Shown here: positions 45,610 to 52,663 of the stretch, in pieces
Layout: every line of letters begins with the position of its first letter
How positions within the stretch are numbered: the first letter of the stretch is position 1
From: Pleomorphovibrio marinus
Lineage (GTDB): Bacteria; Bacteroidota; Bacteroidia; Cytophagales; Cyclobacteriaceae
Assembly: GCF_003347495.1 (NCBI RefSeq)
Contig: NZ_QCXY01000001.1
Location: 496,001-560,000 of the forward strand
Reading direction: 5' to 3'
Length of the DNA: 64,000 bases
Position numbers and translations under genes: made by a program
Notes under the pieces: generated by a model
Databases searched by the model: none
Told to the model about the DNA's origin: nothing
Seen by the model: the letters and a program-made list of their open reading frames with translations, nothing else

Positions 45610-45861
45610 AGGGTCAATATCTTTGCCGATTGAGTGAAGGTACCTTTTGCTTCCAAGGTTTTTGATCTGTCTCTCTTTGGCAAGAGCTGCCGCACGGTCG
45701 GTGACCTTTTCAGAATGGACCATGACCCAAGGGATGCCCCCTTTGGTGGATTTGTTCCTGCCCGAGTTGTGACGAAGGAGCCTTTCCTCGAGACCCTTGG
45801 TTTGTCCCACATAGAAACGATTCAGTGAGGAGGAAAACAGTATGTACACATAATAGTCCAT
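45586..45861 (-). CDS. GIY-YIG nuclease, array copy C
   Basis: Protein identical to copies A and B. This copy lies directly downstream of the intact tRNA-Pro(GGG) and its terminator; the ATG at 45861 follows the T run. A frame starting at 45948 reads through the tRNA and is not credible. The conserved position after a tRNA terminator raises the question how the gene is transcribed: read-through from tRNA-Pro is the simplest possibility. Confidence 0.83.
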   Translation of the reverse strand: MDYYVYILFSSSLNRFYVGQTKGLEERLLRHNSGRNKSTKGGIPWVMVHSEKVTDRAAALAKERQIKNLGSKRYLHSIGKDIDPEQSGSVS

Positions 45862-45893
45862 AAAAAAAGCCAGACTGTGTTTCACAGCCTGGC
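45862..45893 (-). terminator. Terminator of tRNA-Pro
   Basis: GCCAGGCTGTG, loop AAA, CACAGTCTGGC with one mismatch, then seven T, 9 bp after the tRNA 3' end. Confidence 0.88.
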
Positions 45894-45902
45894 CTATTCT
45901 CG

Positions 45903-45976
45903 TCGGGGTGGCGGGATTTGAACCCACGACCCCTTGCACCCCATGCAAGTACGCTACCTGGCTGCGCTACACCCCG
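45903..45976 (-). tRNA. tRNA-Pro (anticodon GGG)
   Basis: A complete 74-base cloverleaf on the minus strand: acceptor CGGGGTG/CACCCCG with discriminator A, D arm GCGCAGCCAGGTAGCGT, anticodon arm CTTGC-ATGGGGT-GCAAG giving anticodon GGG, and T arm GTGGG-TTCAAAT-CCCGC. CCA is not encoded. It is the only intact tRNA-Pro seen in the window. Confidence 0.95.
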
Positions 45977-46017
45977 AGATTTATTTAATTATGCACTATT
46001 TCAATTGCAAACTTGGC

Positions 46018-46092
46018 ATTTGAAACCAAGACCCTCCTGACCCGAGTCAGGATACGCTACCGATTCCGATAGCTATCGGGATACACCCCGAG
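46018..46092 (-). pseudogene. Broken tRNA-Pro with palindromic insertion
   Basis: The minus strand starts CTCGGGGTGTA like the intact tRNA-Pro. The left part of the D arm is replaced by TCCCGATAGCTATCGGAAT, a near-perfect palindrome. GGTAGCGTA then resumes, with CCTGACTCGGGTCAGG as an anticodon-arm-like hairpin. The T arm is degraded (GGTTTCAAATGCC) and the 3' acceptor strand is lost. Its anticodon arm resembles those of the array fragments, so it may be the donor locus. Confidence 0.7.
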
Positions 46093-46332
46093 ATACGAGT
46101 TGCAAAAGTAAAATAATTTATTGAAATATCGAATTGCTGAGGCAAAAATTAAAGTCTCAGAATGGTTGTAACCTAGTTACACATGTCAAAAACCCATTGG
46201 TCTGATACCTAGGACAAAATATTTTTAGGATTAAATTATAAGCAAATTTGTCATGGCTTGTTTGGAAAACATTCAACAACCTATTAAGTTTGCATCACCA
46301 AATCCAAAAGGGGTTTGAATTATATCAAAAAT

Positions 46333-46406
46333 TCCTCCTTAGCTCAGTTGGTTAGAGCATCTGACTGTTAATCAGAGGGTCCTTGGTTCGAGCCCAAGAG
46401 GAGGAG
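46333..46406 (+). tRNA. tRNA-Asn (anticodon GTT)
   Basis: Acceptor TCCTCCT/AGGAGGA with discriminator G, D arm AGCTCAGTTGGTTAGAGC, anticodon arm TCTGA-CTGTTAA-TCAGA giving GTT, T arm CTTGG-TTCGAGC-CCAAG. All stems pair. Confidence 0.96.
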
Positions 46407-46410
46407 CGAA

Positions 46411-46443
46411 AAAAGAGGTCAGTCTGTCTGACCTCTTTTTTTT
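46411..46443 (+). terminator. Terminator of tRNA-Asn
   Basis: AAAAGAGGTCAG, loop TCTGT, CTGACCTCTTTT and further T. Confidence 0.9.
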
Positions 46444-46790
46444 AGGCACTATTTTGAGGTATGCAAAATTCATCTTTTTATCGATTTAGGTCTTTATCCC
46501 ATCTAGGTTTATGTCCGTCGGGTCAACCTCACTTAAATTCTCACGAGCCAAATTTATGGGGCCTATGGCTGAATTAAAAATAATTCCCCTTCAGATAATT
46601 TTGTCATAAATCAATCTTCTTGTGGCCATTGTTGTTTTTGATTACATGCTGGTGGAACTTGGTTCATTGACCCAAAGAAATAAATCTTGAGCTATTTGCA
46701 TGATCAATCCTTTATTCTTTTTGTGATTCGATTGACTTCTTTGTCAAAGTCTGATTCAAAATTTTTGTCCTGAACTATCCTGAACTTGTT
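46444..46790. other. Intergenic, no gene recognised
   Basis: AT-rich stretch between tRNA-Asn and a pseudogene. It has stops in all frames at short intervals and no repeat or RNA that I recognise; probably degraded DNA. Confidence 0.5.
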
Positions 46791-47307
46791 TTACTCCTTT
46801 TCTGCTAATTGCTTGGCGACGGTGGCCGAAATCTTTCCTGCGTCTTTCAGCACATTGTAATCGTTGAATTGCAAGAAGGCATCCAATCTAGCTACCCAAT
46901 CCATCATTTTCATAGGAACTTGCCTATAAAAAGGATTACAAATACCCTATGCCTGATCAGCGATCAAATGGCCATCATAGGGCCTTCATTGCTTCCCACA
47001 ACTCCTGCCCCCAGTAAAGGGAACATAAAGAACCATACCAGGGCAATGGTCTGGGCAGTAATGAAAATAAATGGACTGAGCCAATGCGCCCCCATAAAGA
47101 CGGGGCAATGGCCGCATATAGGATGGCCAGTAAGATCCCGTTACTGTAATGCCCAAATACCCTGTATGGCAGGCCTAGACCAGTTTTTTCGCCCTGGAGA
47201 CCGGGAATAACCCATTACTCCCCAGATAGCACCAGGCCAAACACATCAAATAATATCTTTCCGGCAATTCCTGCTATGATTGCGTTTTTCCAATTGAAAG
47301 TATGCAT
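46791..47307 (-). pseudogene. Decayed multi-pass membrane protein
   Basis: The minus strand starts MHTFNWKNAIIAGIAGKIL, then FDVFGLVLSGE and an in-frame TAA. It continues PGLQGEKTGLG and YSNGILLAILYAAIAPSLWG, then shifts frame into WLSPFIFITAQTIALVWFF, then MFPLLGAGVVG, meets a TGA, and shifts again into FYRQVPMKMMDWVARLDAF, ending AEKE at a TAA (46791). At least two stops and two frameshifts are needed to read it. I do not recognise the family; it looks like a four-helix membrane protein. Confidence 0.78.
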
Positions 47308-47338
47308 AACTATTTTTTTGTGACAGATGCTTTTTAAA

Positions 47339-47520
47339 TTATTTCAGGAGCATGTTGGTAATTGCTTTTTCACCAATCGCCAATTGGATATCCACCATAT
47401 TTTCCTTGGTGTAACCTGCTTCAAAATAGGTTGATGTGCAATATTTCCCGAATAAAGGTTTTTGTGCGAAAAGAGCGGCGAAAACGAAAAAATCAGCTTG
47501 ATTTACCGGGACCTAGTGGA
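47339..47520 (-). pseudogene. Remnant of a carboxymuconolactone decarboxylase family gene
   Basis: Only the C-terminal part is visible: FFVFAALFAQKPLFG, then TYFEAGYTKENMVDIQLAIGEKAITN, ending at a TAA at 47339. The AGYTKENMVDIQLAI wording matches the last helices of the AhpD/carboxymuconolactone decarboxylase fold. The N-terminal part with its redox cysteines is missing. Confidence 0.65.
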
Positions 47521-47629
47521 TATTAGCGTGGAGACAAAGTCGATGATTTCGTTTATCATTTTTCCTGACAAACCGAATTGGTTTTTACTCAAAAGATGAG
47601 TTTATTGCACACCTGCAAATCAAGGATTT

Positions 47630-48145
47630 ATGTGGGTTAGATGGACAGTATTGCTTTTGCTTATGGCTGGCACAGAATTAAAAGCGCAGGAATATTTTCA
47701 CAGTCACTTTGCCGAGGTCTGGCAACGCAATATGAATTACTCCTTAGAAGTGGCAGAGGCCATGCCTGAGACTCACTATGGTTTTAGACCTACCGGGGAA
47801 GCAATGTCTTTTCAAGAGCAATTCCTCCATGTTGTGGATAACATCAGTTCTTTGACTGCCATTATTACAGGGGATAGAAAGTCTTTCTACAAGAAGGAGG
47901 AGTCCTCGGAATTGGAAAAGGACGCGGTCCTGGAAATACTTGACCGGGCCAATGCCTATGTGTTGGACTTGATCCGGGAGGGTTCCGATGCTCTTTTGAA
48001 CGAAGAAATTGAGTTCAGGGGAGTGGCAATGACAAAGGAGAATATTTTTTATCTGCTGCGTGACCATCAGGCCCATCACAGGGCTCAATGTTTGGTTTAC
48101 CTTCGGATGAAGGGGGTGAATGCCCCAGGGTACGTGGGATGGTGA
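47630..48145 (+). CDS. DinB-like family protein with signal peptide
   Basis: A 171-residue four-helix protein with a signal peptide ending ELKAQ. DinB landmarks: FHSHFAEVWQRNMNYSLEVAEAMPE, then FQEQFLHVVDNI and LLRDHQAHHRAQCLVYLRMKG. His residues in LHVVD and HQAHH form the expected metal site. Exported DinB proteins are common in Bacteroidota; function is unknown. It stands alone between pseudogenes and a rhodanese gene. Confidence 0.85.
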   Translation: MWVRWTVLLLLMAGTELKAQEYFHSHFAEVWQRNMNYSLEVAEAMPETHYGFRPTGEAMSFQEQFLHVVDNISSLTAIITGDRKSFYKKEESSELEKDAVLEILDRANAYVLDLIREGSDALLNEEIEFRGVAMTKENIFYLLRDHQAHHRAQCLVYLRMKGVNAPGYVGW

Positions 48146-48221
48146 AGATAGCATTTATTAAAGCCCATTTCTTTGGTTTTTACTTCTGAAATTATTCTTA
48201 GTAAATCGGTGTTTAATCCTT

Positions 48222-48722
48222 ATGATGGCATTATCTCGACTGTTGATTTTCGTGGCTTTATGTGTATGGCAAGTGCCCTTTTCCTATGCCCAATCCCTTC
48301 CGTTCAAAACCCTCTTGAAAAGCACCTATGAGAAAGATTTTCCCTTGGTCTATCCCGAGCAGAATGACTTTTTGGATAATGCAGTGATTTTGGATACCCG
48401 TGAGAAGGAAGAATTTGCGGTTAGTCATATCAGGTCCGCCCGCTGGGTGGGTTACGAGACTTTTACCCTGGAATCGGTAACGGATATTCCCAAAGACAAA
48501 ACCATAGTTGTCTATTGTTCCATAGGCGCCAGAAGTCAGGAAATAGGAAAAAAACTAATTTCCGAGGGATATCAAAATGTTTACAATCTTTACGGTGGGA
48601 TTTTTCATTGGGTAAATGAGGAAAACCCCGTCTTTACTGATGAGGGAATTCAAACCAATTCCGTACACACCTATAATAAATCCTGGGGAATATGGGTGAA
48701 GAAGGGAGAGAAGGTGTATTGA
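48222..48722 (+). CDS. Rhodanese-like protein with signal peptide
   Basis: A 166-residue protein with signal MMALSRLLIFVALCVWQ, ending near SYAQ. The rhodanese domain has ILDTREKEEFAVSHIRSARWVG and the active loop VVYCSIGARSQEIGKKL, in which Cys is followed by SIGARS. NLYGGIFHWVNEENPVF closes the domain. It probably transfers sulfur or sulfane groups in the periplasm; the partner is unknown. Confidence 0.9.
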   Translation: MMALSRLLIFVALCVWQVPFSYAQSLPFKTLLKSTYEKDFPLVYPEQNDFLDNAVILDTREKEEFAVSHIRSARWVGYETFTLESVTDIPKDKTIVVYCSIGARSQEIGKKLISEGYQNVYNLYGGIFHWVNEENPVFTDEGIQTNSVHTYNKSWGIWVKKGEKVY

Positions 48723-48732
48723 ACAATTTAAA

Positions 48733-48960
48733 AACATAGGAGGAAAACTTATCCCTAAATTCCTGGGGTGGCAGTCCCGTTTGTTTTTTAAAAAAACGGT
48801 TGAATTGAGAAGGTTCTTCAAATCCCAATTCCCAGCCGATTTCTTTGGATGACTTATCCGTGCAGAGCAGAATTCGCTTGGCTTCCTAGACTAATCGGTC
48901 ATGAATAATTTCAAGGGGACTTTTTCTGAAGGACTTCCAATTCTGTATTGCCTGCAGAGG
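48733..48960 (-). pseudogene. Remnant of an AraC-family regulator
   Basis: The minus strand carries the AraC C terminus: FRKSPLEIIHDRLV, an in-frame TAG, EAKRILLCTDKSSKEIGWELG, then FEEPSQFNRFFKKQTGLPPQ and EFRDKFSSY. The N-terminal half is gone. The stop replaces a codon within the first helix-turn-helix. Confidence 0.8.
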
Positions 48961-49136
48961 TGATACTGTACTTTACATTGAGTACCTATTTATCTATTTT
49001 TTTCCTATGGCCAATCAATTAAATAAATGGACATAAACTTTATTTTAATTATTCAGACTTTGGGAAGGGAAATCGCATTTTAAACTGGGTCTTCTTCAAC
49101 AGTTACATGTCTGGTCCATAGATCAAATTGGAATTC
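48961..49136. other. Spacer, nothing recognised
   Basis: Degraded AT-rich DNA between the AraC remnant and the gene at 49137; no open frame or repeat found. Confidence 0.4.
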
Positions 49137-49616
49137 TCATTTAATTTCCATCCAAGCAATATTTGTGAAAAAAGGATCGATTTCGATGTATTCAAACAAT
49201 TCATCATAAAGAGACTTGGTAGGTTCATAATAGAGGAATTCCCTATACCATTCTGTGTTTTTGTCTGAATATGTGAGATTTAGGTTTCTTATTCTATTGG
49301 AATTAAACACCAAGTAGTACGAATAATCCTTTTCTCTCTTGGCGACATAGGACTGGAAACCAGGAATTAAATCCTGCCATTGTAGGTTCCAATAGGCTTC
49401 AATCCATTTTTCAAAGGCTTTTGGATCCACATCAGGCTTTAATCTGACCTCTCTGCTTAAAACGATCAGTCCTTTTTCTGTAGGTACGGCGTAAAATTTA
49501 CGCACCTGTTCTATCTCAGTTGAAATGGATTGCCCTTGGACCAGTGATGGATATATCCATACTGATGCCATTAAGACTGTAAGGCAGACGGTTGTTCTAA
49601 TTCCTGTGGTTTTCAT
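49137..49616 (-). CDS. Secreted small protein, possibly dimeric alpha/beta-barrel
   Basis: A 159-residue protein with a signal peptide ending VQGQ. The mature part reads VLSREVRLKPDVDPKAFEKWI, then WQDLIPGFQSYVAKREKDYSYYLVFNS, a pattern resembling dimeric alpha/beta-barrel proteins (antibiotic monooxygenase or NIPSNAP type). This is a weak structural guess. It has the same TAAACCCAAA leader as the SMP-30 remnant upstream of it, which suggests common ancestry of the promoter region. Confidence 0.6.
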   Translation of the reverse strand: MKTTGIRTTVCLTVLMASVWIYPSLVQGQSISTEIEQVRKFYAVPTEKGLIVLSREVRLKPDVDPKAFEKWIEAYWNLQWQDLIPGFQSYVAKREKDYSYYLVFNSNRIRNLNLTYSDKNTEWYREFLYYEPTKSLYDELFEYIEIDPFFTNIAWMEIK

Positions 49617-49749
49617 ATAAGTTTGGGTTTAGAATGGTTTGGGTTTAAAATGGATAAATGGTTATTATTTCATCAAAGCTTTGATGCATAGACCAAATTT
49701 AGAAAACGAATCAAAGGTAGGCTTGCACACCCGTTGCAAAGAATAACAC

Positions 49750-50020
49750 CTATGGTTCACTTGGAGATCGAAAGACTTTTGTATCCCCTGTTTTGGGATC
49801 ATAAGTCCAAATGATTCCCGCTTTCGTTCCTTCTGCCTGGGTAACGGTTAAATCTGTAAAATAAAGGATACCTTCAGGTGACATTGCCGGACTTTCTAAC
49901 TATACGCCTTCACTACCTGAAACACCTCTATTACCGGTGAATTCGGATCAAAAATGTCCTCTACTGAAGTGTTGCTTTGGCCATAAGACAGAGACATGAA
50001 ATCAAATGGTTGGTTTTCAT
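49750..50020 (-). pseudogene. Remnant of an SMP-30/gluconolactonase family gene
   Basis: The minus strand starts MKTNHLISCLCLMA, then continues in another frame as SNTSVEDIFDPNSPVIEVFQV, then in a third as LESPAMSPEGILYFTDLTVTQ followed by AEGTKAGIIWTYDPKTGDT, ending at TAG. That is the first third of an SMP-30-like propeller with at least two frameshifts; the rest is missing. The gene had the same promoter as the HTCS regulon (site at 50105-50169). Confidence 0.75.
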
Positions 50021-50104
50021 GAAAATTTGGGTTTAGTGAAGTGTTCAAATAAAAGTGTGAGAATATTGGTTTTGGTGGGCGTAAACGTTTGTATTAGACC
50101 CGAA

Positions 50105-50169
50105 CAAATCTAAAAATTTCCGGAGGGAAGGAATGGTCCAAATGTTCCAAAAACTGTTACAAATGTTCC
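50105..50169 (-). promoter_or_regulatory. HTCS operator/promoter, site 1 (before the SMP-30 remnant)
   Basis: On the minus strand GGAACAT (50169-50163), 14 bp, GGAACAT (50148-50142), 29 bp, TAGATTTG (50112-50105). The half-sites are direct repeats 21 bp apart. Confidence 0.7.
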
Positions 50170-50200
50170 ATGAGTAAGAATATTCAGTTTTAGTTGTTCT

Positions 50201-50583
50201 TCAAACATATTCCGCAGGCGAACGACCATATTGCTTTTTGAAGCATTTGGTAAAATAACTCTGGCTATTGAACCCGACTGCATAAGCCACTTCGGATATG
50301 TTTCCGGATTTTTGTTCCAGATGGCTCATTGCCCTTTTCAGTCTAAAAACCCTTATAAATTCAGTAGCAGAAGAGTCGGTCAACGCCTTCAGTTTCCAGT
50401 GAAGGTTGGTCCTGCTCATCCCGATTTCCCTGCTGAAAATTTCCACGTCAAAATCCGAGTTCATGATATTTTCTTCTTAGGACCAAATATCGCTCCTGAA
50501 TGTTTTGAGCAATGAATTGCCTTAGCTTCGGGTTGTTCTCCACTATCAGGACAACTGGCAGTGTGTCGTTGGTGGATACAGTG
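50201..50583 (-). pseudogene. Remnant of an HTCS (receiver start fused to AraC domain)
   Basis: The minus strand reads STNDTLPVVLIVENNPKLRQ, then FIAQNIQERY, the beginning of a receiver domain. After a deletion and frame change it continues MNSDFDVEIFSREIGMSRTN, then LHWKLKALTDSSATEFIRV and NISEVAYAVGFNSQSYFTKCF, the AraC DNA-binding end, to the stop at 50201. Both parts closely match the intact HTCS at 52664-55558. The phosphoacceptor segment and the whole sensor are missing. Confidence 0.85.
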
Positions 50584-50628
50584 GATTCTCGGTTGATCAA
50601 CTAAAAGCTTCATTATTTTTTTGCTTAC

Positions 50629-50693
50629 GGAACATTAGTTTCAGTATATGAAACATATGGATAAAACCAATACCAGGCTATTCTTTAGATTTG
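50629..50693 (+). promoter_or_regulatory. HTCS operator/promoter, site 2 (aldehyde dehydrogenase)
   Basis: GGAACAT (50629-50635), 14 bp, GAAACAT (50650-50656), 29 bp, TAGATTTG (50686-50693), an exact -7 box. The leader to the ATG at 50793 would be about 95 bases. Confidence 0.75.
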
Positions 50694-50792
50694 TTCAGGT
50701 TCTATGTCAACATAAATACAAATTTCATTTGCCATTTAGTGCAGAACATTGAATCTACCGGAAATTGAATTAATAACCCTAAAACTAACGCT

Positions 50793-52133
50793 ATGGAAAC
50801 GCAGACATTTTCGAAAGTTGACCTTGCTGTTGTATTTGAAAATCATCGACGCAAAGCCCTGGAATTGAAGAATTCCACCGCTCAGGAAAGGATTGCCAAA
50901 TTGCTCAAATTTAAAGAAGCAGTTATCTCCAATATTGACAATGTATATGAGGTGCTATACAAGGATTATAAGAAACCAAAGGAAGAAGCATCTGAAACGG
51001 ATTCCATTATCGTGGAAATCGACCATGTCATCAAGAATCTGGAAAAATGGATGACCCCTCAGACAGTTCCTACACCTGAAGATTTGGGTGGTGAAAAAAC
51101 AGTGTCAAAAATTATTTTGGAGCCCAAAGGAGTTTGTTTGTTTTTAACCCCCTGGAACTATCCTATCCTTCTAACCTTCAGACCACTGGTTTCTTGTGTG
51201 GCTGCGGGAAATACAGTCATCATAAAACCTTCTGAACTCACACCGCATTCATCCAATTTAATCAAAAAAATTGTTGAATCGGTATTTTCTGAGGATGAAG
51301 TCTTTGTAATGGAAGGAGGTGCAGAGGTTGCTTCTGAGTTATTGGAATTACCCTTTAACCATGTTTTTTATACCGGCGGCACCAGGGTTGGTAAAATTGT
51401 GATGAAAGCTGCAGCCAATCATATGGCTTCGGTAACCATGGAACTTGGCGGTAAATGTCCTTCCATAATAGACGATTCTGCTGATTTTGCTGATGCGGCA
51501 GGTAAAATCGTGTGGACAAAATTTTACAACTGCGGTCAAACCTGTATTACCACTGATTATATTTTGGTGTCGGAAAATCGAAAAGATGAATTTATTGGTC
51601 ATTTAAGAGAGGCAATTGAAACTATTTACGGTGTTGACGGGCCTGGTGTTGAAAGCTCAAAATATGGACGATTGGTAAACAACAATCATTACCAACGGGT
51701 AAAGCGGCTGCTTGAAGATGCGCTGGAAAATGGCGCTACATTGGTGGCAGGAGGGAAGACAAATGATGAGGAAAACTATATCTCTCCTACTTTGCTTGAT
51801 GATATTGATCCCAATCTAGCCATCATGAAAGAGGAAATATTTGGGCCTTTACTTCCTGTGTTAACCTACAAGTCGCTAGATGATGCCATTGATTTTGTAA
51901 ATAGCCATGACCAACCGCTTGCGCTTTATGTGTATGGCAAAGACAAGGCGGTATGGGATAAAGTGATAAACAGCACCACGGCGGGAGGAAGTGTGATCAA
52001 TCATACTTTTATGCATTATTTTTCACCTTATCTTCCATTTGGAGGAGTTGGACCCAGCGGAATGGGAAGAGGCAATGGATATTCCGGTTTTTTGGATTTT
52101 TGCAATCAGCGACCGATATTGGAGATGGCCTAA
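50793..52133 (+). CDS. Aldehyde dehydrogenase family protein
   Basis: A 446-residue NAD(P)-dependent dehydrogenase, short as in class-3 or coniferyl-type enzymes. Landmarks: FLTPWNYPILLTFRPLVSCVAAGNTVIIKPSE, FYTGGTRVGKIVM, MELGGKCPSIIDD with the general-base Glu, and NCGQTCITTDY with catalytic Cys251. It is preceded by the putative HTCS operator, so it is likely induced by the same signal. The aldehyde is unknown. Confidence 0.93.
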   Translation: METQTFSKVDLAVVFENHRRKALELKNSTAQERIAKLLKFKEAVISNIDNVYEVLYKDYKKPKEEASETDSIIVEIDHVIKNLEKWMTPQTVPTPEDLGGEKTVSKIILEPKGVCLFLTPWNYPILLTFRPLVSCVAAGNTVIIKPSELTPHSSNLIKKIVESVFSEDEVFVMEGGAEVASELLELPFNHVFYTGGTRVGKIVMKAAANHMASVTMELGGKCPSIIDDSADFADAAGKIVWTKFYNCGQTCITTDYILVSENRKDEFIGHLREAIETIYGVDGPGVESSKYGRLVNNNHYQRVKRLLEDALENGATLVAGGKTNDEENYISPTLLDDIDPNLAIMKEEIFGPLLPVLTYKSLDDAIDFVNSHDQPLALYVYGKDKAVWDKVINSTTAGGSVINHTFMHYFSPYLPFGGVGPSGMGRGNGYSGFLDFCNQRPILEMA

Positions 52134-52144
52134 CCAAAAAAAAT

Positions 52145-52177
52145 AGAAGGAAGGTAGTATTTATTCACCTTCCTTCT
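52145..52177 (+). terminator. Putative terminator of the aldehyde dehydrogenase gene
   Basis: AGAAGGAAGGT and ACCTTCCTTCT pair across an 11-base loop; only a short T run follows. Confidence 0.6.
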
Positions 52178-52200
52178 TTATGGTGTTTTTTTGCTTTTAA

Positions 52201-52648
52201 GAAATCGGGCCTGCAGGACGGTAGTCAGGTATGACGAAATAGTCACAAACCGGGATGATTATAGGATGTGACCTGCCTGCCGCCCTTTAGCCAGGGATTC
52301 CCCCTTTGGGTGTGAAAGCCAATCTGTCTGACGGTTTTAGAACCGTCTGACAGGTGTCGCTACTAAAAGAAAATCATAAACACATGAAATGCCCATGAGA
52401 AAGCATTCTCACACAGGGGGATGATTGTCCTGGGCATTCCATCTGACCGCTGAAAAAAAATTATAAACAGATGAAATCGAGCCTGTCCTGACGGCAGTCA
52501 GGGCATGACGAGCACGTCACACACTGGGATGCCCCGATAGCTATCGGGGAGATGCGAGATTCCCCCGTAACAAGTTCCCCGAATCGAGTTCGGGGCAGGC
52601 AGGGGCAGGCTATATGGCCTTTAAAAAACAAATTATAATCATATGAAA
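52201..52648 (+). repeat. Leader repeat, copy d (three units)
   Basis: A worn GC-rich unit (GAAATCGGGCCTGCAGGACGG to CATAAACAC) is followed by ATGAAATGCCCATGAG, nearly identical to unit 2 of copy b. Then comes ATGAAATCGAGCCTG with CCCCGATAGCTATCGGGG, GCGAGATTCCCCCG and the TTCGGGGCAGGCAGG end. The last bases are AATTATAATCATATGAAATAG. It lies between two convergent genes, so unlike copies a-c it precedes no gene. The palindrome CCGATAGCTATCGG also occurs in the broken tRNA-Pro. Confidence 0.78.
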
Positions 52649-52663
52649 TAGATTTCCAGGGTT

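Larger units (their letters stand above)
44859..45926 (-). repeat. Three-copy 359-bp tandem array of GIY-YIG/tRNA-Pro cassettes
   Basis: The unit repeats with a period of exactly 359 bp (for example, GGATACGCTACCGGACTGCT at 44871, 45230 and 45589). Read on the minus strand, each unit holds a tRNA-Pro 3' fragment, a terminator hairpin, and a 91-codon GIY-YIG gene. The left unit differs from the others at three bases; the middle and right units look identical. The right unit joins seamlessly to an intact tRNA-Pro gene. Confidence 0.93.

Noticed and set aside
44859-45926. Regular array that could be taken for a CRISPR
   Set aside because: The 359-bp unit is far too long, contains a coding gene and a tRNA fragment, has no unique spacers, and no cas gene lies nearby.
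45586-45948. A longer nuclease frame starting MHGVQGVVGSNPATP
   Set aside because: Its first 29 codons are tRNA-Pro and its terminator read in frame; the ATG at 45861 directly after the T run is the credible start.
46018-46092. A second functional tRNA-Pro
   Set aside because: The D arm is interrupted and the 3' acceptor strand is missing, so no cloverleaf can form.
46809-47210. A 133-codon plus-strand open frame in the tRNA-Asn region
   Set aside because: The opposite strand reads as a decayed membrane protein in three frames, which explains the sequence better.
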